In this document: positions 1 to 10,862 of the stretch, one piece after another
Numbering within the stretch: position 1 is the first letter of the stretch
Layout: each line of letters starts with the position of its first letter
DNA from: Fragilariopsis cylindrus CCMP1102
Lineage: Eukaryota > Bacillariophyta > Bacillariophyceae > Bacillariales > Bacillariaceae
Direction of reading: 5' to 3'
Length of the DNA stretch: 64,000 nucleotides
NCBI GenBank assembly: GCA_900095095.1
Contig: FMBT01000460.1
Span: 1 to 64,000 of the forward strand
Position numbers and translations under genes: made by a program
The notes under the pieces: model-generated
What the model saw: the letters and a program-made list of their open reading frames with translations, nothing else
Told to the model about the DNA's origin: nothing
Database searches by the model: none

Positions 1-2
1 CA

Positions 3-707
3 AGACCAGACATTCAACTAGCAGTGGGGTTTTGTTGTACGAGAGTGAAGGAACCAACGGATCATGACTGGAAGAAATTGCGGCATCTAATGAGATATCT
101 ATGGACTACTCGTTTCCTACCATTGATTATTATTAATGATGGAGGAGATACGATTATATACATCGATGGGGCACATGCAGTACATACTGATTGCAAAGGA
201 CACTCGGGGATGTTTGTAACACAAGGAAAGGGTGCAATGATGAATGTATCAAAGAAGCTAGGATTAGCTACAAATAGTTCAACGGAAACGGAAATCGTGT
301 CTACTGGAGAAAGACTTCCTAAGTGTACATGGTTTAGATATTTTAGGATTGCTCAAGGTGAACCAGTTAAAGAAGATTTATTAGCACAGGACAATAAGAG
401 TTGTATGTTACTACAGAAGAATGGACATTTCTCTGTTGGCAAAGGAAGCAAGCACATTCATATTCGTTACTTCTTTGCAACAGATAAGATTGAGAAGAAA
501 GAAATAAGGTTGATCTATTGTCCAACAGACAAAATGATCGCGGATTATAGTACGAAGCCATTACAAGGAGCAAAGTTTGTGGAGTTCAGAGATTTGATGT
601 TAGGCATTAGAGCGAGTGACTACAACGAGTACAAGAGGCAATACATTGCAATTCTTAAGCAGTATGAGTTATACGACGAAAGTGAACATGATCTTTTGCT
701 TGAATAA
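3..707 (+). mobile_element. Ty1/copia retrotransposon polyprotein, 3' end (RNase H), partial
   Basis: C-terminal part of a copia-type Pol polyprotein whose reading frame is already open at the window edge. The product starts RPDIQLAVGF, a typical copia reverse transcriptase to RNase H linker. It continues through YIDGAHAVH and NSSTETE (RNase H acidic residues), a KHIHIRYFF segment and the closing pattern MIADYSTKPLQG followed by FRDLMLGI. These are family hallmarks of copia RNase H. The frame runs to the stop at 705-707 with no break, so this end of the element may be young. Only one end is visible; gag, protease, integrase and the 5' LTR would lie left of the window. Several diatom copia (CoDi) lineages exist and I cannot say which this is. 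Confidence 0.9.
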
Positions 708-719
708 CTCACAGGAGTG

Positions 720-980
720 TGTTGGAAACACGTTTGAATGTGACTTGATATCGATATCAAGTCACATGTCAGAGAATTAAAGTGCCAGCACATAATTCAC
801 AGAGAAAGGGAACATGCCAAAACAGCAGGTAAAGTAAACATGCCGACTCAGGAAAATTACAGAAACATAATGAGTCAGCAGATAAAAGTCAAGAGGTAAC
901 AATGTTTTTGATAGCAAGTGCTTACTACAGCAAGTGCTTACTTTTTTATAGAAATTAACAATCTAGTAACCGGTTTATAA
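720..980 (+). repeat. probable 3' LTR of the copia element (right end uncertain)
   Basis: Thirteen bases after the Pol stop comes a short purine-rich stretch (ACAGGAGTG) and then TGTTGGAAACACG, the usual look of a polypurine tract followed by a copia LTR start. No second LTR lies in the window, so the right boundary cannot be fixed; a TTATAACA at 973-980 is one possible CA end. The segment contains a perfect 30-bp palindrome at 738-767. It has no open frame of note. Confidence 0.5.
738..767. promoter_or_regulatory. perfect 30-bp palindrome inside the putative LTR
   Basis: Bases 738-752 are exactly the reverse complement of 753-767 (half-site core TGACTTGATATC). There is no spacer, so it could bind a dimeric protein or extrude as a cruciform. 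It sits about 18 bases inside the presumed LTR start, where a copia U3 enhancer would be expected. Its function is inferred only from position. Confidence 0.45.
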
Positions 981-1234
981 CATCATGTACTTTCTACAGT
1001 AGTAAAGTCTTCACTCAGAGACGTAGCGAGATATATGAGATATTCAACAATTAGGTTGTTAACCCACACATTTAAAATGAAACAGGACACATGTACACAT
1101 TCTACTGAGAGAATTTGAATACCACAGTCCATACATATAGTGAATTGAAAAGGATGTATGCGTGTACAAGATTGGTGTATAATATTATGATTGATTGACA
1201 TTTTAGCCTTCTCTAATTCGCATATGAAAACTGT
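981..1234. other. short intergenic stretch, nothing recognised
   Basis: Lies between the LTR-like sequence and the stop codon of the EED-like gene. I see no conserved coding, RNA or repeat signal. It probably holds the 3' UTR of the minus-strand gene. Confidence 0.4.
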
Positions 1235-2611
1235 CTAGATTTGATGCACTTCTTGTTTGTCCCAACGAAATACATCACCGTTTGAATCACAACCCACTAA
1301 TGTATTTCCATCTGGACTGAAGGCCAATCCTCGAATTACGTGTGTCGCACCCGGTTTGTTTTTCTTCGGCTTTTTCCCACTGGTTGATACTGTACGCAGA
1401 ATTTTCGGACTATGTTCAATATCATGTAGATCCCAGACGAATACTTGACCAAGACTGTTTCCAACGGCAAGAATAGAAGTGGAATCAGAAATGGAGGTAG
1501 CAAATCTTAAAAAATATAAATCGTTTCCTGGATAAATAAAGTTCTGAACTTCTATCATACTACTCGTATTGGTGTCCCTGTTATTGACAATTCTACTAGG
1601 GGGGATTAATGGCTTCCACAATCTGATATCGTCATAAACAGATTTAGATAGTATCAAATCTCCAACCCACGCCACACAATCAACTTTGTTTGTATGTACA
1701 TCATTGTGCTTCGAGGCGGGAAATCGTTCGTTGAGAGAATTAAATCGTGATCGATCATTGGAACCAGGAGGAAGATGGGACGATGCAATAATTGCCTCAT
1801 GTACCCGATCACTATCCAACACGTTCCAGATATATATTTGAAACATATTTTGATTGTTTTCGTCAATACCTTCGACCTGGTTGTTGTTACTGTGACCTCC
1901 AGCTGCGACGAGTTTTGAACCTGTTGGATGCCAAGCGACGGTGATCAGGTCGATGGGGTCGCTTAGATATAAATCAGCGAAAACAGCTATACATGCATTC
2001 GTATCTATATTCCACAACTTTAATTCATTCCCAGCCGCGCTGCAAAGTAAATTATGGTTCTGCTCGGTCTTACCTTCACAATTAATAGCTTTCAAATCTA
2101 AGATCGGACCAATACAACCCGTTAATTTCGATTGGAGAGTACCTGTCTCGATATCAATAATTAAAATTTCTTTAGCAGAACCACCAACACATATGACTCT
2201 TGAATTTTGCTGTCGTTCTTCGTGACCATCATCATCGCTATCGTCGTCGTCAGCGATCTGACGTGATCTTCGATTGGCAAATGTAATGGAAAAGAAATCC
2301 TCGACGTTGGTATGAGTAGATTCATACGACTGTTTGAGCTTAAATTTCCAATCTTCCTTTCTGCCATTATTTCCCGCCCCCTTTCCCCCAGATTGGTATT
2401 CATATATATTCGCTTGTTGGCCACCAGCCGTAGCGAAATAGTTATAACGTATAGATGATTCTTTTTGCTCGGTAATATTGTTGCTTCCTTTTTTCATTTC
2501 CGTAGTATTAGTATTACGAGGAGTCGTCGGTACAGCAACGGTATCGTTAGAAAATGCTATCGCCCATAATTCGTGCCCTTCATTTATTCGTTGTTTCAAA
2601 GAAAATGACAT
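1235..2611 (-). CDS. EED: EED/ESC/FIE-like WD40 subunit of Polycomb repressive complex 2
   Basis: 458-residue WD40 protein, close to human EED (441 residues). In animals and plants EED/FIE binds H3K27me3 and activates the methyltransferase E(z) within PRC2 in the nucleus. The assignment rests on order and motif similarity: [20 protein letters not shown] near the first blade, [15 protein letters not shown], then [20 protein letters not shown] at about residues 303-322, which mirrors the EED signature [21 protein letters not shown], and finally LYFLRFATS with [15 protein letters not shown]. A final blade ends in FRWDKQE. Insertions rich in Asn and Asp separate some blades. It is a single exon, with ATG at 2609-2611. 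A generic WD40 protein is the alternative, but the blade-by-blade match to EED makes that unlikely. Confidence 0.85.
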   Translation of the reverse strand: [458 protein letters not shown]

Positions 2612-3242
2612 TACTGTACTTTTTTAACCCTCACACCGACGCCCGCAATCGTAAATTCGTGTAGAAGTAGACTACATATATTGACGCCATCTAAGATCTA
2701 AGATCAAATCAATCACAAGTACAATGTAAGTATAACACTTCTTCGTAATTGTCTATGTGATTGCCGGTATGTTCAAGTTATTCAGTACTGTAGTTCGTTT
2801 TCTTTACTTTTTATGTACCGGTATTTTTACTAGTGAACTGCATCAAACGTGAAAAAATTATAATGAAATAATTAAAAAATCGCATCCCCCTCATGCTCAG
2901 TTCTCAGTTCTCAGTTCTCAGCTGGTCATTGGCAATGCATTCCTTTGCTCATAGCCACACTGTGTAGCAATTCTTAATATATGCATCTCCTTATCATCAT
3001 GCTGGATTTAGATAAGACAAGTGTGAATTCCAGCTACTTTCAGAAGTTTTGTTGCAGGTTGCCAAAGTAGGTGTCATGTATCATGTGTTTCATTGCAGGC
3101 ATTGTAAGAAAGTGATTCAGAAAAAATGTTAACAATGGATAGCTAATAGCATCGACGGCCACAAATGAAAATAAGAAGGTAACTTAAAAAGTGGAATTAT
3201 TATTACTACATCTTATGGCTATGAATGGTTTTGGATCTTTGA
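2612..3242. other. intergenic region between two minus-strand genes
   Basis: About 630 bases. It should carry the upstream region of the EED-like gene and the 3' UTR of the Timeless gene. A short direct repeat of TCAGTTCTCAG occurs near 2899-2920. Nothing else is recognised. Confidence 0.4.
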
Positions 3243-6200
3243 CTAAAAAGTATTTCCATCGTCGTCTGAACTATCGTCTTTGGTGTTAGGACTAGAAGAT
3301 GTTCGAGACTGTTTGGAAGCAGACATATCCTGTTCTTCGTCGCTGTCGTCTTCGAAAGGATTAGAACTAGAAGATGCTCGAGGCTGTTTGGAAAATGTCG
3401 TATCCTGTTCCTCGTCGTCGCTCTCGTCTTCGAAAGGATTAGAAGTGATTCGAGACTGTTTGGAAGCAGACATATTCTGTTCTTCTTCGTCGCTGTCATC
3501 TCTCGTTCGTTTTCTGTCACTCGTAGGATCGTTTGGACTATCAGTGTCGACCATTTCGGATGACTCGATAGATTCGTTCACTTTTTCTGACTGATTTTCG
3601 TTCCCGTCATCAGTTTCATTCAATTTTCTGATTGATTCTTGTTTCCGTCATCAGTTTCATTGACTTTTTCTGATTGATTTTTGTTCCCGTCATCAGATTC
3701 CCTTCCATCCGAGGATGATAATGACTGTGGCATGGTTTCCTCTGTAAATTCGAGTTCCACCTCTTCGTCGTCATTATCATCATCTTCGGTCTGTCGACTG
3801 TTTGTACCAACTTCCTCATCGTCCCCGTATTCCATATCTTCTCTGAGTTGATCCTCCCGAAGCATTTCTCGTTCGGCCATCATACGTAACTCTTCGTTCA
3901 CGTACATGTTGGTTACGAATTCGCAGAAACGATGCGGTGTCGTATGCTGGAAGAGACATTCCACGTAAAGCATGGGATTCGAATCGGCCGCTGACCAAAA
4001 CTTGTACATAAGGCTAGTAGAAAATTTAATCAATGAATCGAACGATCTGTCCTTTTGAATGGAATTGTCATTCAAGATCTGTTCAGTGACCATGATCAGT
4101 TGAAGGTTGTACAACATCGGTTCCAGCGTCACGCGTCGACTTCCGAGTGGATTCACACTTGTTTCGGCATCCGCTATTTCAGGAGCGGCAACTTCCAAGC
4201 GCATGAATCTCAAAAACATTGCGATGATACGGTGGTTCACTACGGCCGCATTTATCTTGTACTGACTCAACAAATAGCCATACATGGAAACCAATTGGTT
4301 GGAAACGATCTTGCGTACAACGTAACTCTTGACATCGAATTCTGCAGCATCTTTTCTCATTTTGCAATTTTTGAGAAAATTGACCACCGTCATTAGCATT
4401 AGTACTAGCAACATTGTCCTTGTTCTGAAGGAAATCGATGCCCTTTTTGGTATTGGCCTCCAACAACTTCAGAGATACGTGAGCAACTTCGACCAAGTCA
4501 CAAAGGTACTCGCGGGTAAATGTTCCAGGCGTCCATCGGCTTAGGAGTTTCGGGAGACGATCTAAGGCATCTTGCCCGTGGTAAAAGAGACGATCAATCA
4601 GCCCCATCGCCATTTCGTGTTCCGTTTTATCGTTTGAGGTGTACATGCTATACAAAAGATGCATCATTTCACTATACAAAGCAACTGTTTGGGCCAGTCT
4701 TGTATGTTTCTTCTGTGCAAAGAATGTATCCGTAGCATTTAGGACCAAATTGAAAGTGAAAACATCCATAGTAATGATGAGGCGACCGATAGCCACTCCA
4801 TTCTCTTTATTTTTACCATCTCGACGTGACGTCGTTACTCTTGACCATTGAGAAAAGAACCATACTAACTTGAAGAAGACGATCTTATCCTTCTCCTCAA
4901 GACGTTGTGAGTCCCGACGAAATTCATTCTTGATCGATTTCATGAATGGACCATAACAATCTGCCAGGAAGCGTTTGCAGAATTCATGAAGAGTCCGATT
5001 AGCGCGTTTGGCGGCTGGTCCTCCACCGGACCCTCCAGGTGATCGAGTATGTGCCAAAAGAGTTTTACCAGATCCAATAAAGGGTTCCGCCAGACGATTT
5101 TTGCGTCTGGCCTGGACAGAGCCCCGATGCTGTGACGACGACGATCCACCGCCGCCGGTACCGTTGCCTCCCTGCACGGCAGTTGATGCCCCAAGGAATT
5201 GACGTTTACCATCGGCCTGTCGACGCATCCATGTTCCAGAGAAAGTACCATGTCGTACCGACTTCATACTGCGACCTTGAGCCCTCTCCTGTTTCAACTT
5301 GGATGCTAAGGCAGAGGATGTGGATGATCCAGCACTAACACGATTCTTGTTGTTTTTTGTGGAATCCCCAGTAGCAGTCGTCGTCGTCGTCGTCGATGAT
5401 GACGACGATGACGTTGGTTCTAGGCCAGATTTGCCACCGCGGTCGGATCTTGTGCCTTAACTATATGGTGCAAGATTTCCATCATAAGAAGATTGTATTG
5501 TGCATTTTCTCGTAATTCCATCTCCTGTCCAACGACAAGTAAAATCTCCAAAACGAGCTCCTTCTCAAAGAGGGTGATCATATCCTGGTGGAGTTGAGCG
5601 GCCTGGCGGGAAGTTTCCGAGGAGGCTATACGTACGGGGATGGGATGCATTTTGTAATTGTGTATGAGAGAGAGAGAGAGAGTTAGTTAGTTAGTAAAAT
5701 GGGGTTAACAAAAAAGTCCATACACGGCCTAAAGAAAAGATGCATCGATAAATCATAACAAAAACTTACTGTTCAATAACGGTTGGGACGATAATAAGTT
5801 TCGAATCAAATGTAGGACTAATTCAATCGTTAAGTGATCAGCATCGGTTCGTGATGCACCCGATCTAGATAACGGTTCTGCCAATAATGAAACAAAGATA
5901 GATAAGAGACCTGTTGTACCTTTGTTGTTTCTGTCACCGCTCTTTTTATTGTTGTTTTTCTTCTTCTGATGATGATGTGATGGATGAAACGTTACCATAC
6001 GTTTGTATTCCATTAATTGTTCTGCTTGTTCTAATGCATTGGACCGCAATTTAATTTGTTGTGCAATAATAGCTGGATCAGATTTTGGTGATGCCGTGTC
6101 GATAATCATTTGTCCAGCTCGTATCGTATTTTCTGATAATGGTTTTGTTAAGATAACTAATATCTTTAGCACTGTTAAGACGATGGGTGTATCATATCGG

Positions 6201-6615
6201 CATGTCATCATTAATGGTAATAATTTTTGTTCCACAATTTTCCATTTACCAAGTAATAATGAAATTGGTCGGTATAGATCCTCATCACGTCGTAATGCAC
6301 GTTGTAAATCTTGTAACCAATTTAAACTATCCGTCACAGGAATAACGTCGTTTCCTTTTGAGGAACCAATTACACCACAAACTAAAAGTAATTCATCCAC
6401 AACATTCCTTTCTACTGCCATCCGACGATCAAGGGATGTTTTCGTATTGGCAATGACTTTGGCACGTTCCTTTTTACTTTGTGGCTTCTTATTCTTATTC
6501 TTGAGCAGTGGAGTGATAACATTATTATTATTATTACTACTTTCTTTCCTCTTATCGCTGGGAGTAGTAGCGGTGGTAGATGTACTAACAACTTTGTTGT
6601 CGCTTCTGCTAAACT

Positions 6616-6647
<32 letters not shown>

Positions 6648-6688
6648 ATATCACGACTCCGTTGACGAACAGTGGTGGATGAAGACAT
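3243..6688 (-). CDS. TIMELESS: Timeless/Tof1/Swi1 replication-fork protection protein, frame broken three times
   Basis: Homologue of Timeless/Tof1, which with Tipin/Csm3 stabilises stalled replication forks. Exon 1 is 5770-6688 (ATG at 6686-6688); intron 5626-5769 (GTAAGT...AG); exon 2 runs 5625 to the stop at 3243. The N-terminal domain shows SLLLGKWKIVEQKLLPLMM and ELVLHLIRNLLSSQ, matching the Timeless pattern of core plus LLIRN. Exon 2 gives EILHHIVKAQDPTAVANLA, then DLVEVAHVSLKLLE, then FDVKSYVVRKIVSNQLVSMY, all in Timeless order. The reading frame changes near 5420 (after VANLA), between about 4345 and 4410, and near 3620. Each can be repaired by one base. The C-terminal tail has tandem repeats of NQSEKVNETDDGN and of SNPFEDxSDxEEQD. 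Expected length is about 1100 residues (human 1208). Broken by assembly error or decayed; not resolvable here. Confidence 0.85.
3250..3720 (-). repeat. acidic tandem repeats in the Timeless C-terminal tail
   Basis: Two repeat families are visible in translation. Copies of a 13-residue unit NQSEKVNETDDGN lie at about 3575-3720, and three copies of a roughly 23-residue unit with SKQSR...SNPFEDxSDDEEQD lie at about 3265-3490. The third frame break of the gene falls inside the first array, where one copy reads TCAGAAAATTGAATG and its neighbour TCAGAAAAAGTCAATG. Confidence 0.7.
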
Positions 6689-9305
6689 GGTTGGTAATCT
6701 TAAGTTTAAAGATAGCCCAAGTGTACCCGTATCTCAATCTCTTTTGATGATACAAGTGCGTATTTTATATCCTACAGCACGTCGATCGATGAGGATGGAG
6801 ATTTTGTTGATGCTGAATGAAAAAATAATACTGTATAAATAATGATGTGATGTAGGAATGATAAAATTTAACTACAGAACTGATAGTGCGCAATAAAAGT
6901 CACGTATTGAGTTGTGCATATTTTTTGCGCCCCGACGTTATTATCTCAGCATTGTTATTGTGTAACCCGGTTGTATGTAGCTGTTCCAAAAATTGGCGCG
7001 AAAAAAATTACTCTTTTACAATACTGTTAGAGATGAAAGTAAGTCCTGTTCTTCTTACTATTTAAAATTAGATATTGTTGCCACAGGTACAGTAATAGTA
7101 AGCATTAAAATTATTTGAATCAATGGACCCAATAAGTGTGATGGGTCTTCCAGATAATGAAGGGGGACCACACCAGCTAGTTATGTAGTTAGCCGTTGTT
7201 TTGTTTGAATGTTTTATAGGGTTCTATTATTAATTTGTTACTCACAGTGTGGACATATTTCCCCTTGTTGCTGCTCGTGCTTTATAGGACTTTTGAACTC
7301 CTCAAAGTGTCAAGCAATTGATTGAGTCTGTGTTGTGATTTGCCCAGCACTGGAGTATACCTAGTCCAGGATGACAGGGAATTCCTCCCATGATGCTACT
7401 AGTATTTTGCATACCACCATATTATTCTATCCCCCAAATTATCAACAAAAAGTATTAAATAATAACAGGTTTAATCCCAGGTTGTGTGTTTTTGTTGGAT
7501 ATTTACGTTGGTGTTTTTGTTGAGTCTAAAATAAGATATAATTATGCTTTTGCAAATAAAACGGAAAAAATAAGAGTTGTGAAACTTGCCCAGCGTGTGC
7601 ACTTTTTTTTTGTGGGATTCAAATTTAATGATTATGATTACTCACATCACATATTTTGGTTTGACTAGTTTGGTTAGATCACTGTTTGGCAATTGTTATG
7701 TAGCTAGTCTCTTAATTGCTTGCTTGCAAGCAAATCTTTGTTGGCCCAAACAAAGAAATAGACCCTGGTTTTGCCTTCTTTGGGTTCAATAGTTCTGTTT
7801 TTTAGATGACTACCTATTCTGCATCTGCATCTACATCTCTGCATCTCTGCATCTCTGCATCTGCTACCTCAACATCAATATCAACATCTGCTGCTACTGC
7901 TGCTGCTCCTTGCTATGGTTGTCATTGCATTTGTGGTTATGGTTGTCTATGATTGACACTCTTGTTTTAATTACAAATTTGTCAGTGTTGCTGTTTTATG
8001 TTGTGTTGTGTTGTGTTGTGTTGTGTTTTGGGATGTTGTTGTTGTGCTGTCTCAATGTACACATCCAATAGAAAGTCATAATTAGACCCATAGTTTCTTA
8101 GGAAATATGTCAAACAACTCATTTGGTAGCCAGCCCAAGTTATTATTTCTACCTTCACGTTCTTCTTCTTATCCTTTTGCACCTCTTGTTGTAGCGGCCA
8201 CTAACTTATATCTTCTATCTATCTATCTATTTATGATATCCAACACAATACTGTGGTGTAGAACTAAAAGTATTTTCACTATAAGGAGAAACAGAAATTG
8301 GTGCATCATTATCTGAATTTTTCCTACAGATATTACCCGTAGCTTCCAGCAGCAACAACAAACAAACAAACACCAAAAAGCTCCTGTAAGAAATCTAACT
8401 AAAGAGGAGCAATAAAACACACATGGAGAATTTGATTCATATTATGATCAATATACAATGGATGAACAAACAGCATATGGTCATATCAAGAACCAAATTT
8501 ATGACAAATGAAAACCTTTCAAAATGCAATATTTTGAATGTTGTTGTTGCTACAATAAAAATTAGAAAGCTTCCTCTCTGGGCTTGTGCAGAGTTGTTTG
8601 TATCAATAATATAGTATATTATCATGATGGATAGTACTGTTGAATACTTAAGGCAAAGATTAATCAAATACAAAGACAATGGTTAGAAAAAGTTAAGTTT
8701 TGAGCTTCAAAAGAAAAGGATGTTAAGAAGATCAAAATTTAATAACATTCCTCCTGTGCACGCACACACACATCATGGTGTTTGTTGTCTTTTTTTTATA
8801 GCAGGCAGCGCTGATTAAGCTAGACTAGATTTTTTATCTGTCATCATTATCATTATCATTGATACCAACACTTCAATAGTTGGTGTCTCTTATCTTGCAA
8901 AATATATATTTATAGGTTGTTGGTTGTTTCTATTTTCTATTGGTTCCTTTCAAAGACCTCTATGCGGTCGCCGTCAAAAAATACTAGCAAGTAAATAAAC
9001 TGTGACTGACTTATTCGCCACGACCGTAATAAAATTTCGCGGAAATTCTACGAACCGGTGCGCGCTGCTGTAGCGCAGATTAGCTAGGCAGTACTAGTAG
9101 TGTGCAAATGAGAAAAGCCGAAAAGCATCGTTTGCTTTTTGTTCACTTTTAAATTTGAAAAAACTTTTCAAACGATCATCATCGACGGTTCTCATTAATA
9201 ATTATCGTTATTTTCATTTCAAACAATAACAAAACAAGCAACGAAATAGAATAAAATTTGACAACAACCAGGAACGAAACACAATCCTGTCTTATACATA
9301 TCACG
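6689..9305. other. 2.6-kb intergenic region with simple repeats
   Basis: No conserved coding potential was found on either strand; the short open frames look random. Simple repeats include CTGCATCT copies near 7818-7862, GTTGT copies near 7998-8027 and a CA run near 8760-8772. The left part is upstream of the Timeless gene and the right part upstream of the 9306 gene, so divergent promoters are expected, but no motif can be named. Confidence 0.5.
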
Positions 9306-10862
9306 ATGGCGCCGAATCTCGATATTTCTCACCCTCTTTTCCCCTCACCACAACAAATCAACCGTACTATGATTGACTGTAACAGCATTAACAACAACGA
9401 CGTCGACGTCGACTACGATGTTGTTACTCGTCGAGGGAATAATAGCGCTGTTGTTCCCTCGCTCATCTACGGTACACCCACAACAACAACAACCGCCGTT
9501 GATATAGTAAAATCACACATTGGGATGAAAAACAAACCAGTGTCATCTGTTTCACCTAAGCAAGGACCATTGGAAAAACGTTTACGTCTACGACGATTTC
9601 CAGAACGACAGTCCTTGCTAGACGTAATCAATGCTGAAAAGGGACAACGATACTTGACAGCTGCTCCACCGTCGCCTCCACTACCGCCTCCACTCCTGCC
9701 TCCACCGCTCATGTCACCGCCAGAGCTCAAACGTGTTTCAGCGAATTATTGGTTATCATCACCGAATCATCAATTACTTTTCGATCAACATCAGAGTTTT
9801 GTATCATATTGTGCGTCTGAAGAACGTCGTTGGTCATCAAAATCTTCTACCAAATGTCCTCAATTAGCAACAATGGATGATAATGATGATGGTAACGACG
9901 ACGACGACGACGACGATGATTTACGTTCGCCACTCGAATATCAAGACACGATCCAACAACAAGGAATGAACAATGACGTCGAAATTGAAGTTGAAATTGA
10001 ACTGGAAACTAAAATTGGAAACGAAAGTAGAAGCAAACGTACCAAAAGTAGTAATAACAAAACAACAACAATGTGGTTGATGAGATTAGTCGAAACAACT
10101 AATATTCCTATTTTTGACTTACAAGTACAAGCATTAACATCAACGATGAAACTAGGACTAGCAAGTACCGTAAGCAAGGTCCGTGAATGTAGATTTGCTA
10201 CTGCGGTAGATCATCGGGCAAAGTTTTGTCTTCCAGAATATTCAGTCGAAGACAATAACAACAACGAGGGTGAAGTTGGTGGTGATGATAACAACGAAGG
10301 TCAAGAGCTACAACAAGAGAAAGGAATATGGTGGGCACACAATCATAGAAATGCAATGGGAGGAAAACAACAACAACAACAACAACAACAACAAATGCGA
10401 CCATCATTTCATTCATCAAGTTCGATTAGTGTGGTGACTCCCACTCCCCCACCGAAGAACTATCATCGCTCTTCATTAGCATTATCGCCTCCATTGATGT
10501 TGGTCGACAAGGCGTTGGCAATGATGACAATCCCTGTATCACCAATTCTACCGAGAAGATATACATTCGGTGATAATAATAATAGTACTACTACTACATA
10601 CGCAAAAGCCGTCAATGTTCCTCGATTTCCATCGCTGTCGAAGTATCATCAGCAGCAGAAGCAACACTGCTTGCCTGGTGATCTTCCTATGTCTCGTAAT
10701 TGCCATGCAATAGGAGGACTCTCCAAACAAACTTGCTTGTTTCCTAAGGTCGATCAAGTTCATAAACACATTGACGGTCCATCACCCAATGAGCGCCAGC
10801 CACCACCAAAGAACTACGACTCGTCATACTCTGTTGTTGCTGCTGCTGCGCCTACGACATAG
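9306..10862 (+). CDS. unrecognised low-complexity protein, 518 residues
   Basis: Uninterrupted frame of 518 codons from ATG 9306. An in-frame TTG at 9258 would extend it but lies in what looks like 5' UTR. The protein has a Pro-rich stretch (PPSPPLPPPLLPPP), an Asp run (about 8 D), a 9-residue Gln run, Asn-rich spacers, and two copies of PPPKNY (in TPPPKNYHRSS and PPPKNYDSS). Between them a more ordered patch, WLMRLVETTNIPIFDLQVQA, could be a short helix. No catalytic domain, signal peptide or membrane segment is seen. The composition resembles diatom regulatory or scaffold proteins, but no function can be assigned. A fully spurious ORF is unlikely given its length and codon pattern. Confidence 0.6.
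   Translation: MAPNLDISHPLFPSPQQINRTMIDCNSINNNDVDVDYDVVTRRGNNSAVVPSLIYGTPTTTTTAVDIVKSHIGMKNKPVSSVSPKQGPLEKRLRLRRFPERQSLLDVINAEKGQRYLTAAPPSPPLPPPLLPPPLMSPPELKRVSANYWLSSPNHQLLFDQHQSFVSYCASEERRWSSKSSTKCPQLATMDDNDDGNDDDDDDDDLRSPLEYQDTIQQQGMNNDVEIEVEIELETKIGNESRSKRTKSSNNKTTTMWLMRLVETTNIPIFDLQVQALTSTMKLGLASTVSKVRECRFATAVDHRAKFCLPEYSVEDNNNNEGEVGGDDNNEGQELQQEKGIWWAHNHRNAMGGKQQQQQQQQQMRPSFHSSSSISVVTPTPPPKNYHRSSLALSPPLMLVDKALAMMTIPVSPILPRRYTFGDNNNSTTTTYAKAVNVPRFPSLSKYHQQQKQHCLPGDLPMSRNCHAIGGLSKQTCLFPKVDQVHKHIDGPSPNERQPPPKNYDSSYSVVAAAAPTT

Noticed and set aside
3206-3520. 104-codon minus-strand frame overlapping the Timeless tail
   Set aside because: Out-of-frame reading of the same repeats; the SNPFED frame is the better candidate.
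4330-4440. A very short intron to explain the Timeless frame change
   Set aside because: Candidate GT/AG pairs give about 30 bases, far shorter than the other introns here (roughly 80 to 240), and lack a pyrimidine tract; a one-base indel fits better.
6689-9305. tRNA or other RNA genes in the large gap
   Set aside because: I looked for A/B-box patterns and cloverleaf arms by eye and saw none; a covariance search would be needed to be sure.
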